DNA from: an uncultured Microcaldota archaeon
Lineage (GTDB): Archaea; Micrarchaeota; Micrarchaeia; Norongarragalinales; CAINOH01
NCBI GenBank assembly: GCA_903851445.1
Contig: CAINOH010000009.1
Coordinates: 387,784 to 451,783, forward strand
DNA: 64,000 nucleotides
Direction of reading: 5' to 3'
Shown here: positions 47,901 to 56,790 of the stretch, piece by piece
Layout of the letters: the number at the start of each line of letters is the position of its first letter
Numbering within the stretch: position 1 is the stretch's first letter
Program-made: the position numbers and the translations under genes
Notes under the pieces: model-generated
What the model saw: only the letters and a program-made list of their open reading frames with translations
What the model was told of the DNA's origin: nothing
Database searches by the model: none

Positions 47901-48743
47901 TTACATCCCCGCAAGTGCCGTCCCTTCGATGAACGCGCCTGCCGCGAGGAAGAGCAGGCCCCAGGCTGCGAGCTTGGTCACGTCGTAGATGATGACCAGG
48001 AACTCCGGGTCCCTGTATTTCTTGTGCAAGAGCGACGCGCTGAGTATCCCGCCCGCAATGGCAACGCACAGGTACGCCAAGAGCTCGAACGTCCCGTGCG
48101 GGAGCAGGTTGAGTACGCCGCTCCCAAGGCCGCTCCAAATCGTGAACTTTGCAGGGTCGTTCCGCACAAGCTCGCAGGCCATGTTTCCAAGGAACACGCC
48201 GAGTATCGACGCGTTCCAGTCAATGATGAAAACCGTTCCCGCGCCGTATAGCAGCGAGCCCACGAGCAGGATGAGGAACACCTTGAGGTTGTTGGTGAAA
48301 ATGAACTCGAACGCGCCTGCAATGTCGCCAAGGTAGAGCGTCTGCACCGCGTGGCCTGACACTGCCGAGCTTATCTTCCCAAGCTCGGCTGACTGCTGGC
48401 TGAACAGCACCGCTGTCTCGGAACTGGGCATGACGATGAAGTAGAACGTGAACGCGGCCATCACGCCGACAAAATACGCAAAAAGCACCATCACTACGGG
48501 CAGGTACCGCGTGAGCGTGCCTTTCTTGTTGTTATAGTCGTAGCTGGTCTCCTTGTCAAAGATGCTCGTAAGGAGCGTGACCGACGGTATGGCAACAAGG
48601 GCGACAATCAGCATGCTGGTGGATTCCTTGATGAGGTAGCCTGCGGAGAACACGGCGACTGTCACGAAGACGAACGAGAGTATCGCAACAGCCCAGGGGT
48701 TTGCGGAAGCCCTGTCCGGGTCAATGATTGCTTCGAGGACCAT
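47901..48743 (-). CDS. SpoIIM-family membrane protein (stage II sporulation M-like)
   Basis: 280 residues, about six membrane helices. The family hallmark is the region FTIWSGLGSGVLNLLPHGTFELLAYLCVAIAGG, equivalent to the H-G-x-F-E-L-P-A motif of archaeal SpoIIM-like proteins. Archaeal members have no link to sporulation and an undefined membrane role. Upstream of it lies the divergent coiled-coil gene at 48828. Confidence 0.82.
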   Translation of the reverse strand: MVLEAIIDPDRASANPWAVAILSFVFVTVAVFSAGYLIKESTSMLIVALVAIPSVTLLTSIFDKETSYDYNNKKGTLTRYLPVVMVLFAYFVGVMAAFTFYFIVMPSSETAVLFSQQSAELGKISSAVSGHAVQTLYLGDIAGAFEFIFTNNLKVFLILLVGSLLYGAGTVFIIDWNASILGVFLGNMACELVRNDPAKFTIWSGLGSGVLNLLPHGTFELLAYLCVAIAGGILSASLLHKKYRDPEFLVIIYDVTKLAAWGLLFLAAGAFIEGTALAGM

Positions 48744-48773
48744 GTCGAGTCAAAAGCCTTTAGTCCTCAAAAG

Positions 48774-48782
48774 GTTTTATAT
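48774..48782 (+). promoter_or_regulatory. TATA box of the gene at 48828
   Basis: TTTTATATC about 50 bases before the ATG puts transcription start near 48803, followed by a short leader with GTGATG 3 bases before the start codon. This supports the ATG at 48828 and argues against the in-frame ATG at 48795. Confidence 0.45.
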
Positions 48783-48827
48783 CTACAAGACACAATGAAA
48801 ATTCTTGTAATTTGGCGGCGTGATGTT

Positions 48828-49220
48828 ATGGACGAGGATGTGTCAAAAAGCGCTTACATTGAAGGCAGGCTCAAAGGGCTCAACGAGCTCGTGGGCATAC
48901 TCAAAGAGTCGATGGACTCGGCGGACGCCCTGTCATCAACCGCAATCAACAAGACCATAGTCAACCACATAGCGCGCGAAGTCGATTCCATAGTCTCAGA
49001 CCTTGCGGAAAGCCACGGCGAGCACCCCGCGCTGGCAGAAGCCCAGTCCGCGCAAAAGGGCATCGCAAAGGCCGCTTCCTCCCCAAAGGAAATCACCATC
49101 CCGATGATGAAAAAGCAGGTCGACGCTGCTGACGAGCTGATGCGCAACCTGTCCGAGTTCAAGCAGTCCCACGACCGCGGCTACCCCCTTGACGAGGCAG
49201 CAGAGGACGCGGAGAAATAG
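48828..49220 (+). CDS. Hypothetical helical protein
   Basis: 130 residues from ATG 48828. Acidic, almost wholly helical by pattern, with repeated heptads (GRLKGLNELVGILKESMDSADALSS; VNHIAREVDSIVSDLAE; DAADELMRNLSEFKQS). Probably forms a helical bundle or coiled coil in the cytoplasm. Not recognised. It is followed 138 bases later by csl4. Confidence 0.6.
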   Translation: MDEDVSKSAYIEGRLKGLNELVGILKESMDSADALSSTAINKTIVNHIAREVDSIVSDLAESHGEHPALAEAQSAQKGIAKAASSPKEITIPMMKKQVDAADELMRNLSEFKQSHDRGYPLDEAAEDAEK

Positions 49221-49358
49221 GCCCGCAAGCCGTTTGCCCCAAGGGCCGGCCATCCTGCAAGCAATTAAATTGCTTGGGTTGCAAGATAATATCCTCAGTA
49301 ATAGCTGTTTTTACAACCCCAAGAAGGGGCTCGGTTTCACAACTAAGGTGTTCGATTT

Positions 49359-49919
49359 TTGGATAAAAGCAAGCTCGTAGTCCCCGGCCAGCAGATTGCC
49401 GTAAGCGAAGAAGGCGAGGCGTCAACCGGTGCAATGGAGTCCGACGGCGCAGTCTACGCGACAGTGGCGGGAAACGTCATCGTCGACCCGCAGACTTACG
49501 CAATCTCAGTCAAGTCTTCAAGGAGCCTCGTGCCCCTGCGCGAAGGCGACATAGTCAATGGTCTCGTCCACGACATCTACGACACAGTCGCCCTCATAGA
49601 GTTCGAGCCTATCAAAACCAACAGCGAGCGCAAGTCCTACACCAACCGCTTTGCGTACCTCCGCATCTCCGAAGTTGACAAGGGCTACGTGGAGAACTTC
49701 CGAGACGTGCTCCGCATTGGCGATGTGATTGTTGCACGCGTCCGCGAGATAAAGCCTCTTGGCATCTACCTTTCCATCATGGACTCCAGCCTCGGCGTCG
49801 TAAAGGCCCGGTGCTCGGCTTGCCGCCGCGAGCTGAAAAACACCGGCAGGATAATGGAGTGCCCCAACTGCAGAAACCGCGAGACTCGGAAGATGGCTAT
49901 TACCGCTTCAAGGATGTGA
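49359..49919 (+). CDS. csl4: Exosome RNA-binding subunit Csl4
   Basis: 186 residues from TTG 49359. N-terminal domain LVVPGQQIAVSEEGEASTGA, S1 domain around residues 60-140 (VPLREGDIVNGLVHDIYDTVALIEF ... VGDVIVARVREIK-like), and a C-terminal zinc ribbon with ARCSACRRELK and CPNCRNRETRKMA. Csl4 caps the archaeal exosome and helps recruit substrates. GGTG lies 12 bases upstream. Rpo11 follows after 7 bases, a known archaeal pairing. Confidence 0.92.
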   Translation: MDKSKLVVPGQQIAVSEEGEASTGAMESDGAVYATVAGNVIVDPQTYAISVKSSRSLVPLREGDIVNGLVHDIYDTVALIEFEPIKTNSERKSYTNRFAYLRISEVDKGYVENFRDVLRIGDVIVARVREIKPLGIYLSIMDSSLGVVKARCSACRRELKNTGRIMECPNCRNRETRKMAITASRM

Positions 49920-49926
49920 GAAAATA

Positions 49927-50202
49927 ATGAACGTTCAGATAATCAAGGAAGAGAAGGATTTTATCGAAGTCAAGCTTGCAGGCGAGGACCTGGGGCTTGC
50001 GAACATGGTCGCGCAGGAGCTGGTCTCAAGCGGCGCAGCCGAGTTCGCATACGCTGCCCTTGACCACCCGATTACCGCAAACCCGGTGATTCGCGTGCGC
50101 GCAAAGGATGCGCAGAAGGAAATTGCAAAGGCTGCGGCTGCATGCGCAAAGAAGCTCGACGCGCTTTTGGTGCCGTCAGGAAAGTCCAAGAAGAAGGAGT
50201 GA
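49927..50202 (+). CDS. rpo11: RNA polymerase subunit Rpo11 (RpoL)
   Basis: 91 residues. MNVQIIKEEKDFIEVKLAGEDLGLANMVAQEL and the following AALDHPITANPVIRVRAKDA match the alpha-like dimerisation fold of Rpo11 (L-x-G-E-D-x-x-L-x-N and D-H-P). It pairs with Rpo3 (16178) to nucleate RNA polymerase assembly. It overlaps in transcription with csl4 and ends in a Lys-rich tail. A T-rich region (50205-50275) follows. Confidence 0.95.
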   Translation: MNVQIIKEEKDFIEVKLAGEDLGLANMVAQELVSSGAAEFAYAALDHPITANPVIRVRAKDAQKEIAKAAAACAKKLDALLVPSGKSKKKE

Positions 50203-50204
50203 AT

Positions 50205-50275
50205 CTTTTTCTTTCCAATTCTTTTTTTCATCATCGTTTTCATTTTCTTTTTTCCCTCTTGTTTCCTTTCCATTT
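50205..50275 (+). terminator. T-rich termination region after Rpo11
   Basis: Some 70 bases after the Rpo11 stop are mostly T and C with runs up to seven T. They fit oligo-T termination and lie just before the promoter of the signal peptidase gene. Confidence 0.5.
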
Positions 50276-50295
50276 ATTAGTGCGCAGTCACTAAT
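50276..50295. promoter_or_regulatory. Inverted repeat in the signal peptidase promoter
   Basis: ATTAGTG (50276-50282) and CACTAAT (50289-50295) are perfect 7-base arms with a 6-base spacer, overlapping the TATA-like CATTTATTAG. Nineteen bases further on is the ATG. A regulator binding here would block transcription start. Confidence 0.45.
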
Positions 50296-50313
50296 CGTTG
50301 GCGTGGTGCGAAT

Positions 50314-51231
50314 ATGAAGCGGCGCAACAGGCACAGGAACAACGATGATGTCGAACACGACGCCAAGCCTGCGGAATCGCCACGCAAGAACGGTCCCCTC
50401 TCGCAGGCCGTGCCTTTCTTTACGCAAGGCTGGGGCGCGTACCTGATTCCGCTCATCCTGATTGCACTTTATTACCCGCTTGAGCTTGCGCCATACTCCG
50501 CCATTCTTGGCCTTTTGTGCTTTTTCTCAATGGCCTACATCATAATTGCCGACATCCTTCCGACCAAGGCCGAGACCAAGAACGTGTCAGCGCCCCTTTG
50601 GGAGCTTGCAAAGACCCTCGCACTTGCCATTGCCGCGTGGATAATAATATGCATCGTGCTCCAGACGTCAAAGCCCCTGAACGTGGTGACCTCGTGCAGC
50701 ATGCTTCCGGTCCTCCACCGAGGCGACCTAGTTTTCCTGCAGGGCGGGCAGGTTAACGCGCCAACAGCGCAAATCACTTCCTCGCTCAAGGCAGCCGACA
50801 TCACGTATGCAAACTGCACTGTCAACTTCTTCAACGGCTCAAAAGCAACCGTGCCCTGCGTGAGCTCGATTCGCGCAGGCCCAGCGGATTACCCGGCGCG
50901 GACGCAGAACGACATCATAATCTACGACGCCGAGCCAGCCGGTTATGGCGCCATAATTCACCGCTCCGTCCTCTGGCTTTCCGCAGCAAACCAGTCCTAC
51001 CTCCTTACCAAGGGCGACAACAACGCCGTGCTTGACCAGCAGTCGGGCATCAGCCCGGTTACTACCGACCGCATAAATGGCAAGGTCATACTTTCAGTCC
51101 CCGCAATAGGCTACCTGAAGGTGTTCCTCTTTGCCGGGTTCGACTTCCTAATCCGGCTGCCAACAGGCGACATAGGCTATGCAATGTCCGCATTCGACGC
51201 TCCGGCAGGGTGCGATTACGTGCTTTCCTAG
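50314..51231 (+). CDS. Signal peptidase I, archaeal (S26B) type
   Basis: 305 residues. Three N-terminal membrane helices (about 38-58, 62-80, 95-117), then the catalytic Ser in VTSCSMLPVLHRGDLVF and the second catalytic residue in YGAIIHRSVLW, where His replaces the bacterial Lys as in Sec11-type enzymes. LLTKGDNNAVLD is the conserved Asp-containing box. A ~60-residue insertion (residues ~148-200) separates the boxes. It removes signal peptides from exported proteins. Confidence 0.9.
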   Translation: MKRRNRHRNNDDVEHDAKPAESPRKNGPLSQAVPFFTQGWGAYLIPLILIALYYPLELAPYSAILGLLCFFSMAYIIIADILPTKAETKNVSAPLWELAKTLALAIAAWIIICIVLQTSKPLNVVTSCSMLPVLHRGDLVFLQGGQVNAPTAQITSSLKAADITYANCTVNFFNGSKATVPCVSSIRAGPADYPARTQNDIIIYDAEPAGYGAIIHRSVLWLSAANQSYLLTKGDNNAVLDQQSGISPVTTDRINGKVILSVPAIGYLKVFLFAGFDFLIRLPTGDIGYAMSAFDAPAGCDYVLS

Positions 51232-51365
51232 GCCCGTTGCCAAACGCTCCCTTCCGGCAGTCTCTTTTTTAATGCTTTAAATCCTCTTTTATCTCTGCAA
51301 GAAAAGGCATACAACGGGCGAAATGGCAGTTTGGCCCAACGTGCATTTTTCCAAGGGGGATTTCA

Positions 51366-52115
51366 ATGGAGCTTGTTTTGGAAGACGCCAGGTTCTTCAA
51401 GTCGTGCATCGACGCAATAGTCAACCTAGTGGACGAGGGCTCGTTCGAGGTGTCAAAGTCAGGCCTGCACCTGCGCACCATGGACCCGTCGCAGATTGCG
51501 ATGGTCGACTTTGCGATGGGAGGCGACGCCTTCAAGAAGATCCAGGTCGACGGCTCGGCCAGTCTTGGCATCAACCTAATAGACCTTTCAAAGATACTCT
51601 CACGCTCGCGCTCCTCGGAGAAGCTCTCGCTGGTTCTTGATGAGAAGGAGGCAAACAAGCTCTCGCTTGAGTTTGCAGGCGTAAACAAGAGGACGTTCAA
51701 GCTCCCTCTCCTGGACCTTGCGGTGTCATCGCCAAAGGAGCCCAAGATACCGTTCGACTCGCACGTGAAGATGCGCGGAGGCGCGTTCAAGGAGCTGCTC
51801 AAGGACGCATCGCTCCTTTCATCGCATGTCTCGCTTGAAGTCGCAGCTGACAGGTTCACCCTTGAGGCCCACGGCGACTCGGGCGACCTCAAGGCAGAGA
51901 CCGAAAAAGGCTCCGCTGACCTTGTCGAGCTCAAGTCCGGCACAAAGGCCCGCGCGATGTTCCCATTCGAGTACCTTGACGACATGACCCGCGCCTGTCC
52001 GGATGACGAGACCATCACGCTCGAGCTCAAGTCCGACGCGCCCCTCCGGCTTTCGTACTCAATCGGCCAGGCCAAGCTCGCGTACTACCTTGCGCCGCGA
52101 GTCGAGACCGTCTAG
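51366..52115 (+). CDS. pcn: DNA polymerase sliding clamp PCNA
   Basis: 249 residues, standard PCNA length. The two-domain pattern is clear: ELVLEDARFFKSCIDAIVNLVDEGSF and FEVSKSGLHLRTMDPSQIAMVDFAM, the interdomain EANKLSLEFAGVNKRTFKLPLLD, and C-terminal PLRLSYSIGQAKLAYYLAPRVE. The ring tethers polymerase, FEN1 and ligase. AAGGGGG 6 bases before the ATG belongs to a CATTTTTCCAAGGGGG leader shared with the GINS gene. Confidence 0.96.
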   Translation: MELVLEDARFFKSCIDAIVNLVDEGSFEVSKSGLHLRTMDPSQIAMVDFAMGGDAFKKIQVDGSASLGINLIDLSKILSRSRSSEKLSLVLDEKEANKLSLEFAGVNKRTFKLPLLDLAVSSPKEPKIPFDSHVKMRGGAFKELLKDASLLSSHVSLEVAADRFTLEAHGDSGDLKAETEKGSADLVELKSGTKARAMFPFEYLDDMTRACPDDETITLELKSDAPLRLSYSIGQAKLAYYLAPRVETV

Positions 52116-52143
52116 GTGCATGCGCACCCGGGAAGGGACTGAA

Positions 52144-53379
52144 ATGGCAGCCAGCGGCTTTGCAAAGAAATTCAAAGGCCTATTCTCGGGAATAACCGGC
52201 AACGTGTGGATACTCGGCGTGGTGAGCATGCTCACCGACGTGGCAAGCGAAATGATATTCGCGGTCCTGCCAGTATACCTTTCCTCGGTCCTCGGTCTCA
52301 GCACAGCCGTAATCGGCCTGATTGAGGGCTTTGCCGAGGCGTCGTCCAACCTTTCTCGCATGGCCTCGGGCATAGTCTCCGACGCGATAAAGAAGCAGAA
52401 GAACGTGGTCATATTCGGCTACGCGTTGTCCTCCTTTTCCAAGCCGCTCTTCGGCTTTGCAACATCCGCGCCTGTAATGTTCGTGGTCCGGGTTGCGGAC
52501 CGAATGGGCAAGGGAATCCGGGACGCTCCCCGCGACGCCTTGATTGCGGACTCCACCAAGACCAAAAAGAGGGGCGCTGCATTCGGCCTGCACCGCTCGA
52601 TGGACAAGGTCGGCGCAGTAGTCGGCCCGCTTATTGCAATCGTGCTGCTTCCACTGATGGCATACAACTACCGCGACTTCTTCCTGCTCTCGATAATTCC
52701 CGGCCTGCTCTCGCTCGGAGTATTGTACTTCTACATCCGCGAGCCTGCCAAGAAACGCTTGGAGGCCGCGAAGGCCAAGGGAAAGATGAACCTCAACTGG
52801 AATCTCTTCCACCCCCACCTTTCGCCCGAGTTCCGCAAGGCCCTTGCCATCGCGCTCGTATTCGCCCTCGGAAACTTCAGTTTCGTCTTTCTGATGCTGC
52901 GGCTTGTTGACTTCGGCATTGCTGCTGCACTGATTCCCGTTGCCTATCTTGCATCGAACCTAGTCTACATGCTCTCGGCAACTCCGATAGGCTTCCTGTC
53001 CGACAAGATCGGCCGCAAGAGCATACTCGCAGCCGGGTACTCCATTTTCTGCATCCTCTGCATAATCGCGGCGATGGGCGGCGGCCTGGAGGCCGGGTGG
53101 CTGTTGATAATCCTATACGGCCTGTTCACGGCGACTGTTGAGACCATGCAGCGCGCGTTCGTGGTTGACATAGTCGGCAAGGAAAGGCGCGCAACCGCGC
53201 TTGGGACGTACTTCGGCACCGTGGGCCTCATAACGTTCTTTGCAAGCGCGCTCGCAGGGCTTTTGTGGCAGTATTATGGCGCCTGGTCTGCCTTTGCCTT
53301 TGCAGCCGTGGTGTCCGCAGTGTCGCTTGTGATGTTCCTTGCGTGGTTCCCAAACGGCAACAGCGTGACCGAAACATAG
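52144..53379 (+). CDS. Major facilitator superfamily transporter
   Basis: 411 residues from ATG 52144, 28 bases after PCNA. Twelve membrane helices. The MFS loop 2-3 motif is degenerate; the second-half loop GFLSDKIGRKSILAAGYSI is good. RVADRMGKGIRDAPRDALIADSTKTKKRGAAFGLHRSMDKVGAVVGPLIA is typical of the bacterial/archaeal group related to multidrug or unknown-substrate exporters. Substrate cannot be assigned. Confidence 0.88.
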   Translation: MAASGFAKKFKGLFSGITGNVWILGVVSMLTDVASEMIFAVLPVYLSSVLGLSTAVIGLIEGFAEASSNLSRMASGIVSDAIKKQKNVVIFGYALSSFSKPLFGFATSAPVMFVVRVADRMGKGIRDAPRDALIADSTKTKKRGAAFGLHRSMDKVGAVVGPLIAIVLLPLMAYNYRDFFLLSIIPGLLSLGVLYFYIREPAKKRLEAAKAKGKMNLNWNLFHPHLSPEFRKALAIALVFALGNFSFVFLMLRLVDFGIAAALIPVAYLASNLVYMLSATPIGFLSDKIGRKSILAAGYSIFCILCIIAAMGGGLEAGWLLIILYGLFTATVETMQRAFVVDIVGKERRATALGTYFGTVGLITFFASALAGLLWQYYGAWSAFAFAAVVSAVSLVMFLAWFPNGNSVTET

Positions 53380-53463
53380 CGCATACCGCCGGAGGGCTTT
53401 TACCGCATCGATTATATTGTGCCGGCTCCTTTGATTTTTCTTGAACACAAAAACGGTTTTCCA

Positions 53464-55038
53464 ATGGACTCTATCAAGATACACAACGCGCTCATAAGCG
53501 TGTCGGACAAGTCCGGCCTGGACTTGCTTGCCCCGGTGCTCAAGAAGCACGGGGTGGAGATAATCTCAAGCTCGGGCACAGCGACATTTCTAAAGTCCAA
53601 GGGCATCGAGACCGTTGACACTTCCAAGATAACCGGCTTTCCCGAAATACTGGGCGGCCGCGTCAAGACGCTCCACCCAAAGCTCTTCGGTGCAATCCTC
53701 TCCAAGGAAGGGAGCGACTCCGACGACCGCGACCTGCTCGAAAACGGGATTGGCCGCATAGACTTGGTGGTTGTCAACCTCTATCCGTTCGAGAAGACCG
53801 TCGTAAAAAAGGGCGCCTCTTTGGAGGATGCGATTGAGAACATCGACATAGGCGGGCCATCGCTTTTGCGCGCTGCCGCAAAGAACCATTCGCGGGTGGC
53901 AGTGGTATGCGACCCTGCGGACTATCCAGAAATCATTGCAGAGCTTGAAAAGAACGACGGCGCGCTCTCAATGCAGACCCGCCAAAGGCTCGCCGCAAAA
54001 GTGTTCTCGCACACCTTCAACTACGACGCCGCAATATCCAACTATCTTTACTCCGCGTTCAATCCGGACGTGCGCTTCCAGCCGTCTGTGGCGGTTTCCC
54101 TTTCAAAAATCCAGGACCTGCGTTACGGTGAGAACCCCCACCAGAAGGCCGCGCTCTACGCAACGCGTTCGGCTGAGGGCGAGCAGCTTTCAAGGCGGAA
54201 GCAATTATGGGGAAAGGAGCTTTCCTACAACAACATAGCGGACATTGACGCCGCAGTCTCGCTTGCAATGGAGTTTCCGGGTCAGCACGCAGCTGTAATC
54301 ATAAAGCACAGCAACCCCTGCGGGGTCGCGGTGGCCGCAACGAACGCCGAGGCGTTCTCAACAGCCCTCTCAACCGACTCCGTGTCGGCGTTCGGGGGCG
54401 TAATCTGCTTCAACAACCGGGTTAGCGAAGCGGAAGCGAAGAAGATTTCGCAATTGTTCTGCGAGATAGTCATCGGGCCGTCCTTTGACGAGCCCGCGCT
54501 CGCCGCGCTCAAGGCCAAGAAGAACGTGCGGCTGATGGAAGAACCACTATTGTTCCAACCTTCAGCAGGTTCGAAGACGCTTGAATTCCGCTCCATTCGC
54601 GGCGGGATGCTGGTGCAGGAGCGCGACGAGGAGCTTTACGGTTCGGAAAAGAAGGTAGTCACGAAGCGAAAGCCAACGGCACAGGAGCTTGCCGACCTTG
54701 ACTTCGCCTGGAAGGTGTGCAAGCACGTCAAGTCCAACGCGGTCGTCTATGCCAAGGACAGCCGCACAATCGGCGTTGGCGCAGGCCAGATGAGCCGGGT
54801 GGACTCCGCAAAGATTGCGGCGCTCAAGGCATCAGCTTCCAAGCTTGACGCGAAAGGCTGCGTGATGGCATCGGACGCGTACTTCCCGTTCCGCGACGGG
54901 GTTGACGAGGCCGCAAGCGCCGGAATCACCGCAGTCATCCAGCCCGGCGGCTCAATCCGCGACGAGGAAGTCATCAAGGCGGCTGACGAGAAGAACATCG
55001 CGATGGTGTTCACGGGAATAAGACACACGTGGCACTGA
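53464..55038 (+). CDS. purH: Bifunctional AICAR formyltransferase/IMP cyclohydrolase PurH
   Basis: 524 residues, complete bacterial-type PurH. N-terminal MGS-like cyclohydrolase domain: [33 protein letters not shown], and [16 protein letters not shown]-terminal transformylase: [29 protein letters not shown] and [34 protein letters not shown]. It catalyses the last two steps to IMP. Many archaea use PurP/PurO instead, so this points to bacterial-type purine synthesis. PurD and PurF are nearby on the other strand. Confidence 0.96.
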   Translation: MDSIKIHNALISVSDKSGLDLLAPVLKKHGVEIISSSGTATFLKSKGIETVDTSKITGFPEILGGRVKTLHPKLFGAILSKEGSDSDDRDLLENGIGRIDLVVVNLYPFEKTVVKKGASLEDAIENIDIGGPSLLRAAAKNHSRVAVVCDPADYPEIIAELEKNDGALSMQTRQRLAAKVFSHTFNYDAAISNYLYSAFNPDVRFQPSVAVSLSKIQDLRYGENPHQKAALYATRSAEGEQLSRRKQLWGKELSYNNIADIDAAVSLAMEFPGQHAAVIIKHSNPCGVAVAATNAEAFSTALSTDSVSAFGGVICFNNRVSEAEAKKISQLFCEIVIGPSFDEPALAALKAKKNVRLMEEPLLFQPSAGSKTLEFRSIRGGMLVQERDEELYGSEKKVVTKRKPTAQELADLDFAWKVCKHVKSNAVVYAKDSRTIGVGAGQMSRVDSAKIAALKASASKLDAKGCVMASDAYFPFRDGVDEAASAGITAVIQPGGSIRDEEVIKAADEKNIAMVFTGIRHTWH

Positions 55039-55058
55039 TTCCCTGCGTTTCTGACTGG

Positions 55059-55967
55059 TCAGGATACCACGAGCCAGCTCCCAATGATTATCAGGATGAA
55101 TGCAGCGATTTTTTGGATTATGGAAATGCTTCTCAAGTCCTCCTGAATAGTCTTGGGTGAAATCTTGAACAACATCACCGAATACACGAACACCAGGAAC
55201 GGTTGTATGGCGGTAATTGCGGAAACCTCAGCTGCATTGTTCAGCGACAGGGCGACATAAAGCATTGCAAAACCTAAGAGGTCTACCGCAGTGCCAAATA
55301 TCCTGAAAGCCCACCCGCCAACGCTCATTTTCCTTACTTCCTTCAAGAAAGCGGTTTTTGTGTTCTTTGACGCCAAAAGGAACGGGTATGCAACCAGTTG
55401 CCCGCCGCACAGCATCCAGAAAAGCATGTCATAGGGCGACGGAGGGGTAGATGCAAAACCAGTGGCCCATCTCACGATAATATAGGAAACGCTCACCATG
55501 ATGTCGAAGGCAATCATCATCTTCAGGACATCGCCTGAAAGGCGGAATTTCTTTCCAATTTTCTTGTAGGATACAAGCAACGCGCTGCAAATCAGGAGGA
55601 ATATCCCCAGAATGCTCAAAAGAGAGCTGCTCTCGCCCAATACGGCAAACCCCAAAAGAAGAAGAAATATCGGCTGCAGGTAGCTAAGCGACATCACCCT
55701 CGAAGCCTCTTCCCTCAGCATGCACTTGTTGAATATCACGTAGGAAAAGAACGTCAGCACCCCGACGCCCATGGCTATCAGAGAAAACGCGTCGAAAACC
55801 GGCCTTGCAAGGAAAAAGTAACCAACCATGAACGGAAGGTTTGAAATTGCCATTATTACTTGGAATGAGAACGGGTCGTGCCTGTACCTGGTGAACATTA
55901 TCTTGTCAACGATGTTGCTCATCGCAAGAAAAACAGGTGCGGCGATTGCGAAAAAGAACCATTCCAC
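55059..55967 (-). CDS. EamA/DMT-superfamily transporter
   Basis: 302 residues with ten membrane helices in two EamA halves (ISNLPFMVGYFFLARPVFDAFSLIAMGVGVLTFFSYVIFNKCML in the first; VSAITAIQPFLVFVYSVMLFK in the second). Drug/metabolite transporter fold; substrate unknown. Base composition is AT-richer than in the flanking purine genes, suggesting later arrival in this cluster. It converges on purH. Confidence 0.85.
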   Translation of the reverse strand: MEWFFFAIAAPVFLAMSNIVDKIMFTRYRHDPFSFQVIMAISNLPFMVGYFFLARPVFDAFSLIAMGVGVLTFFSYVIFNKCMLREEASRVMSLSYLQPIFLLLLGFAVLGESSSLLSILGIFLLICSALLVSYKKIGKKFRLSGDVLKMMIAFDIMVSVSYIIVRWATGFASTPPSPYDMLFWMLCGGQLVAYPFLLASKNTKTAFLKEVRKMSVGGWAFRIFGTAVDLLGFAMLYVALSLNNAAEVSAITAIQPFLVFVYSVMLFKISPKTIQEDLRSISIIQKIAAFILIIIGSWLVVS

Positions 55968-55992
55968 GGTGTGTCATCAGGTTAAATGAGCG

Positions 55993-56790
55993 TTATTTTA
56001 TCTGCCTTGTGTGCACAACCGCATTTGGTGCAATCCTGATATTCGGCCTTTCTTTTTCGTAAATCGCCTTGAGCACTTCTTTCGTGTTGCTCAGGTCCCT
56101 AAATACGGGCGTGTTTCCGCCGTGTTCTCGCAACTGCTCTACCGTGTGGAGACCAGTGGCAGTGCCGATGAAATCAAACCCGGTTTTCTTGGCCACGTTC
56201 GCCTCGGTTGGCGAGTCGCCGACGATGACTACCCTTGCGGGCAGCCTGTCCTTTAGGACCCGCTTAAGGGCGATAACAGCGTTCTCTACCTTGTGGTTTC
56301 CTTCCTGCCCTCCAAGGATGAAGGAAAAGTGGCGCTCAAGACCGGCATTTTTGAGGGCAAGTTTTGCTGTCACGTCTGGGTTTCCAGTCACAACGCCTAT
56401 GACTGCGTTTCGCCTTTTGAGCTGCTCAAGAAGTTCGGGAACTCCGGGAAGCACGCGAACATTCCCCCCGTTTTCCAGTTCCCGCGAGAATTGTTCGATT
56501 CCATACTTGATGAGGCTGTCCCTTTTTCCGTTGAACGAATTGTCCGTGATGTGGTGTTCCCAGGCGATTTCGCGCAGGATTTGCGGGATGTTCTTGCCGC
56601 TATACTGGCCGTTATCCAGCTTTATGCCTGAAAAATCCCTGCGCGGAAAATGCTGCGCGAAAGTCTTGCGCAGTACCTTCTCGTAAACAACCCGGCCGTC
56701 AAACAGCGTGTTGTCTGCGTCAAAAAGGACAAGCACCGGAGTTTCCTGTCGGGCGGGTGCAGCGGTCTTGGTTTGCATAGCATTATCCAC
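55993..56790 (-). CDS. HAD-superfamily phosphatase
   Basis: 265 residues. Motif I PVLVLFDADNTLFDGRVVYEKVL has the nucleophilic and acid/base Asp; motif II AVIGVVTGNPD (Thr); motif III region ARVVIVGDSPTEANVAKKTGFDFIGTATG. This is the phosphoglycolate-phosphatase-like branch. A start four codons downstream (56778) is possible. It overlaps the purD end by 8 bases, so it is translated with the purine genes; a nucleotide or sugar-phosphate substrate is plausible. Confidence 0.88.
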   Translation of the reverse strand: MDNAMQTKTAAPARQETPVLVLFDADNTLFDGRVVYEKVLRKTFAQHFPRRDFSGIKLDNGQYSGKNIPQILREIAWEHHITDNSFNGKRDSLIKYGIEQFSRELENGGNVRVLPGVPELLEQLKRRNAVIGVVTGNPDVTAKLALKNAGLERHFSFILGGQEGNHKVENAVIALKRVLKDRLPARVVIVGDSPTEANVAKKTGFDFIGTATGLHTVEQLREHGGNTPVFRDLSNTKEVLKAIYEKERPNIRIAPNAVVHTRQIK

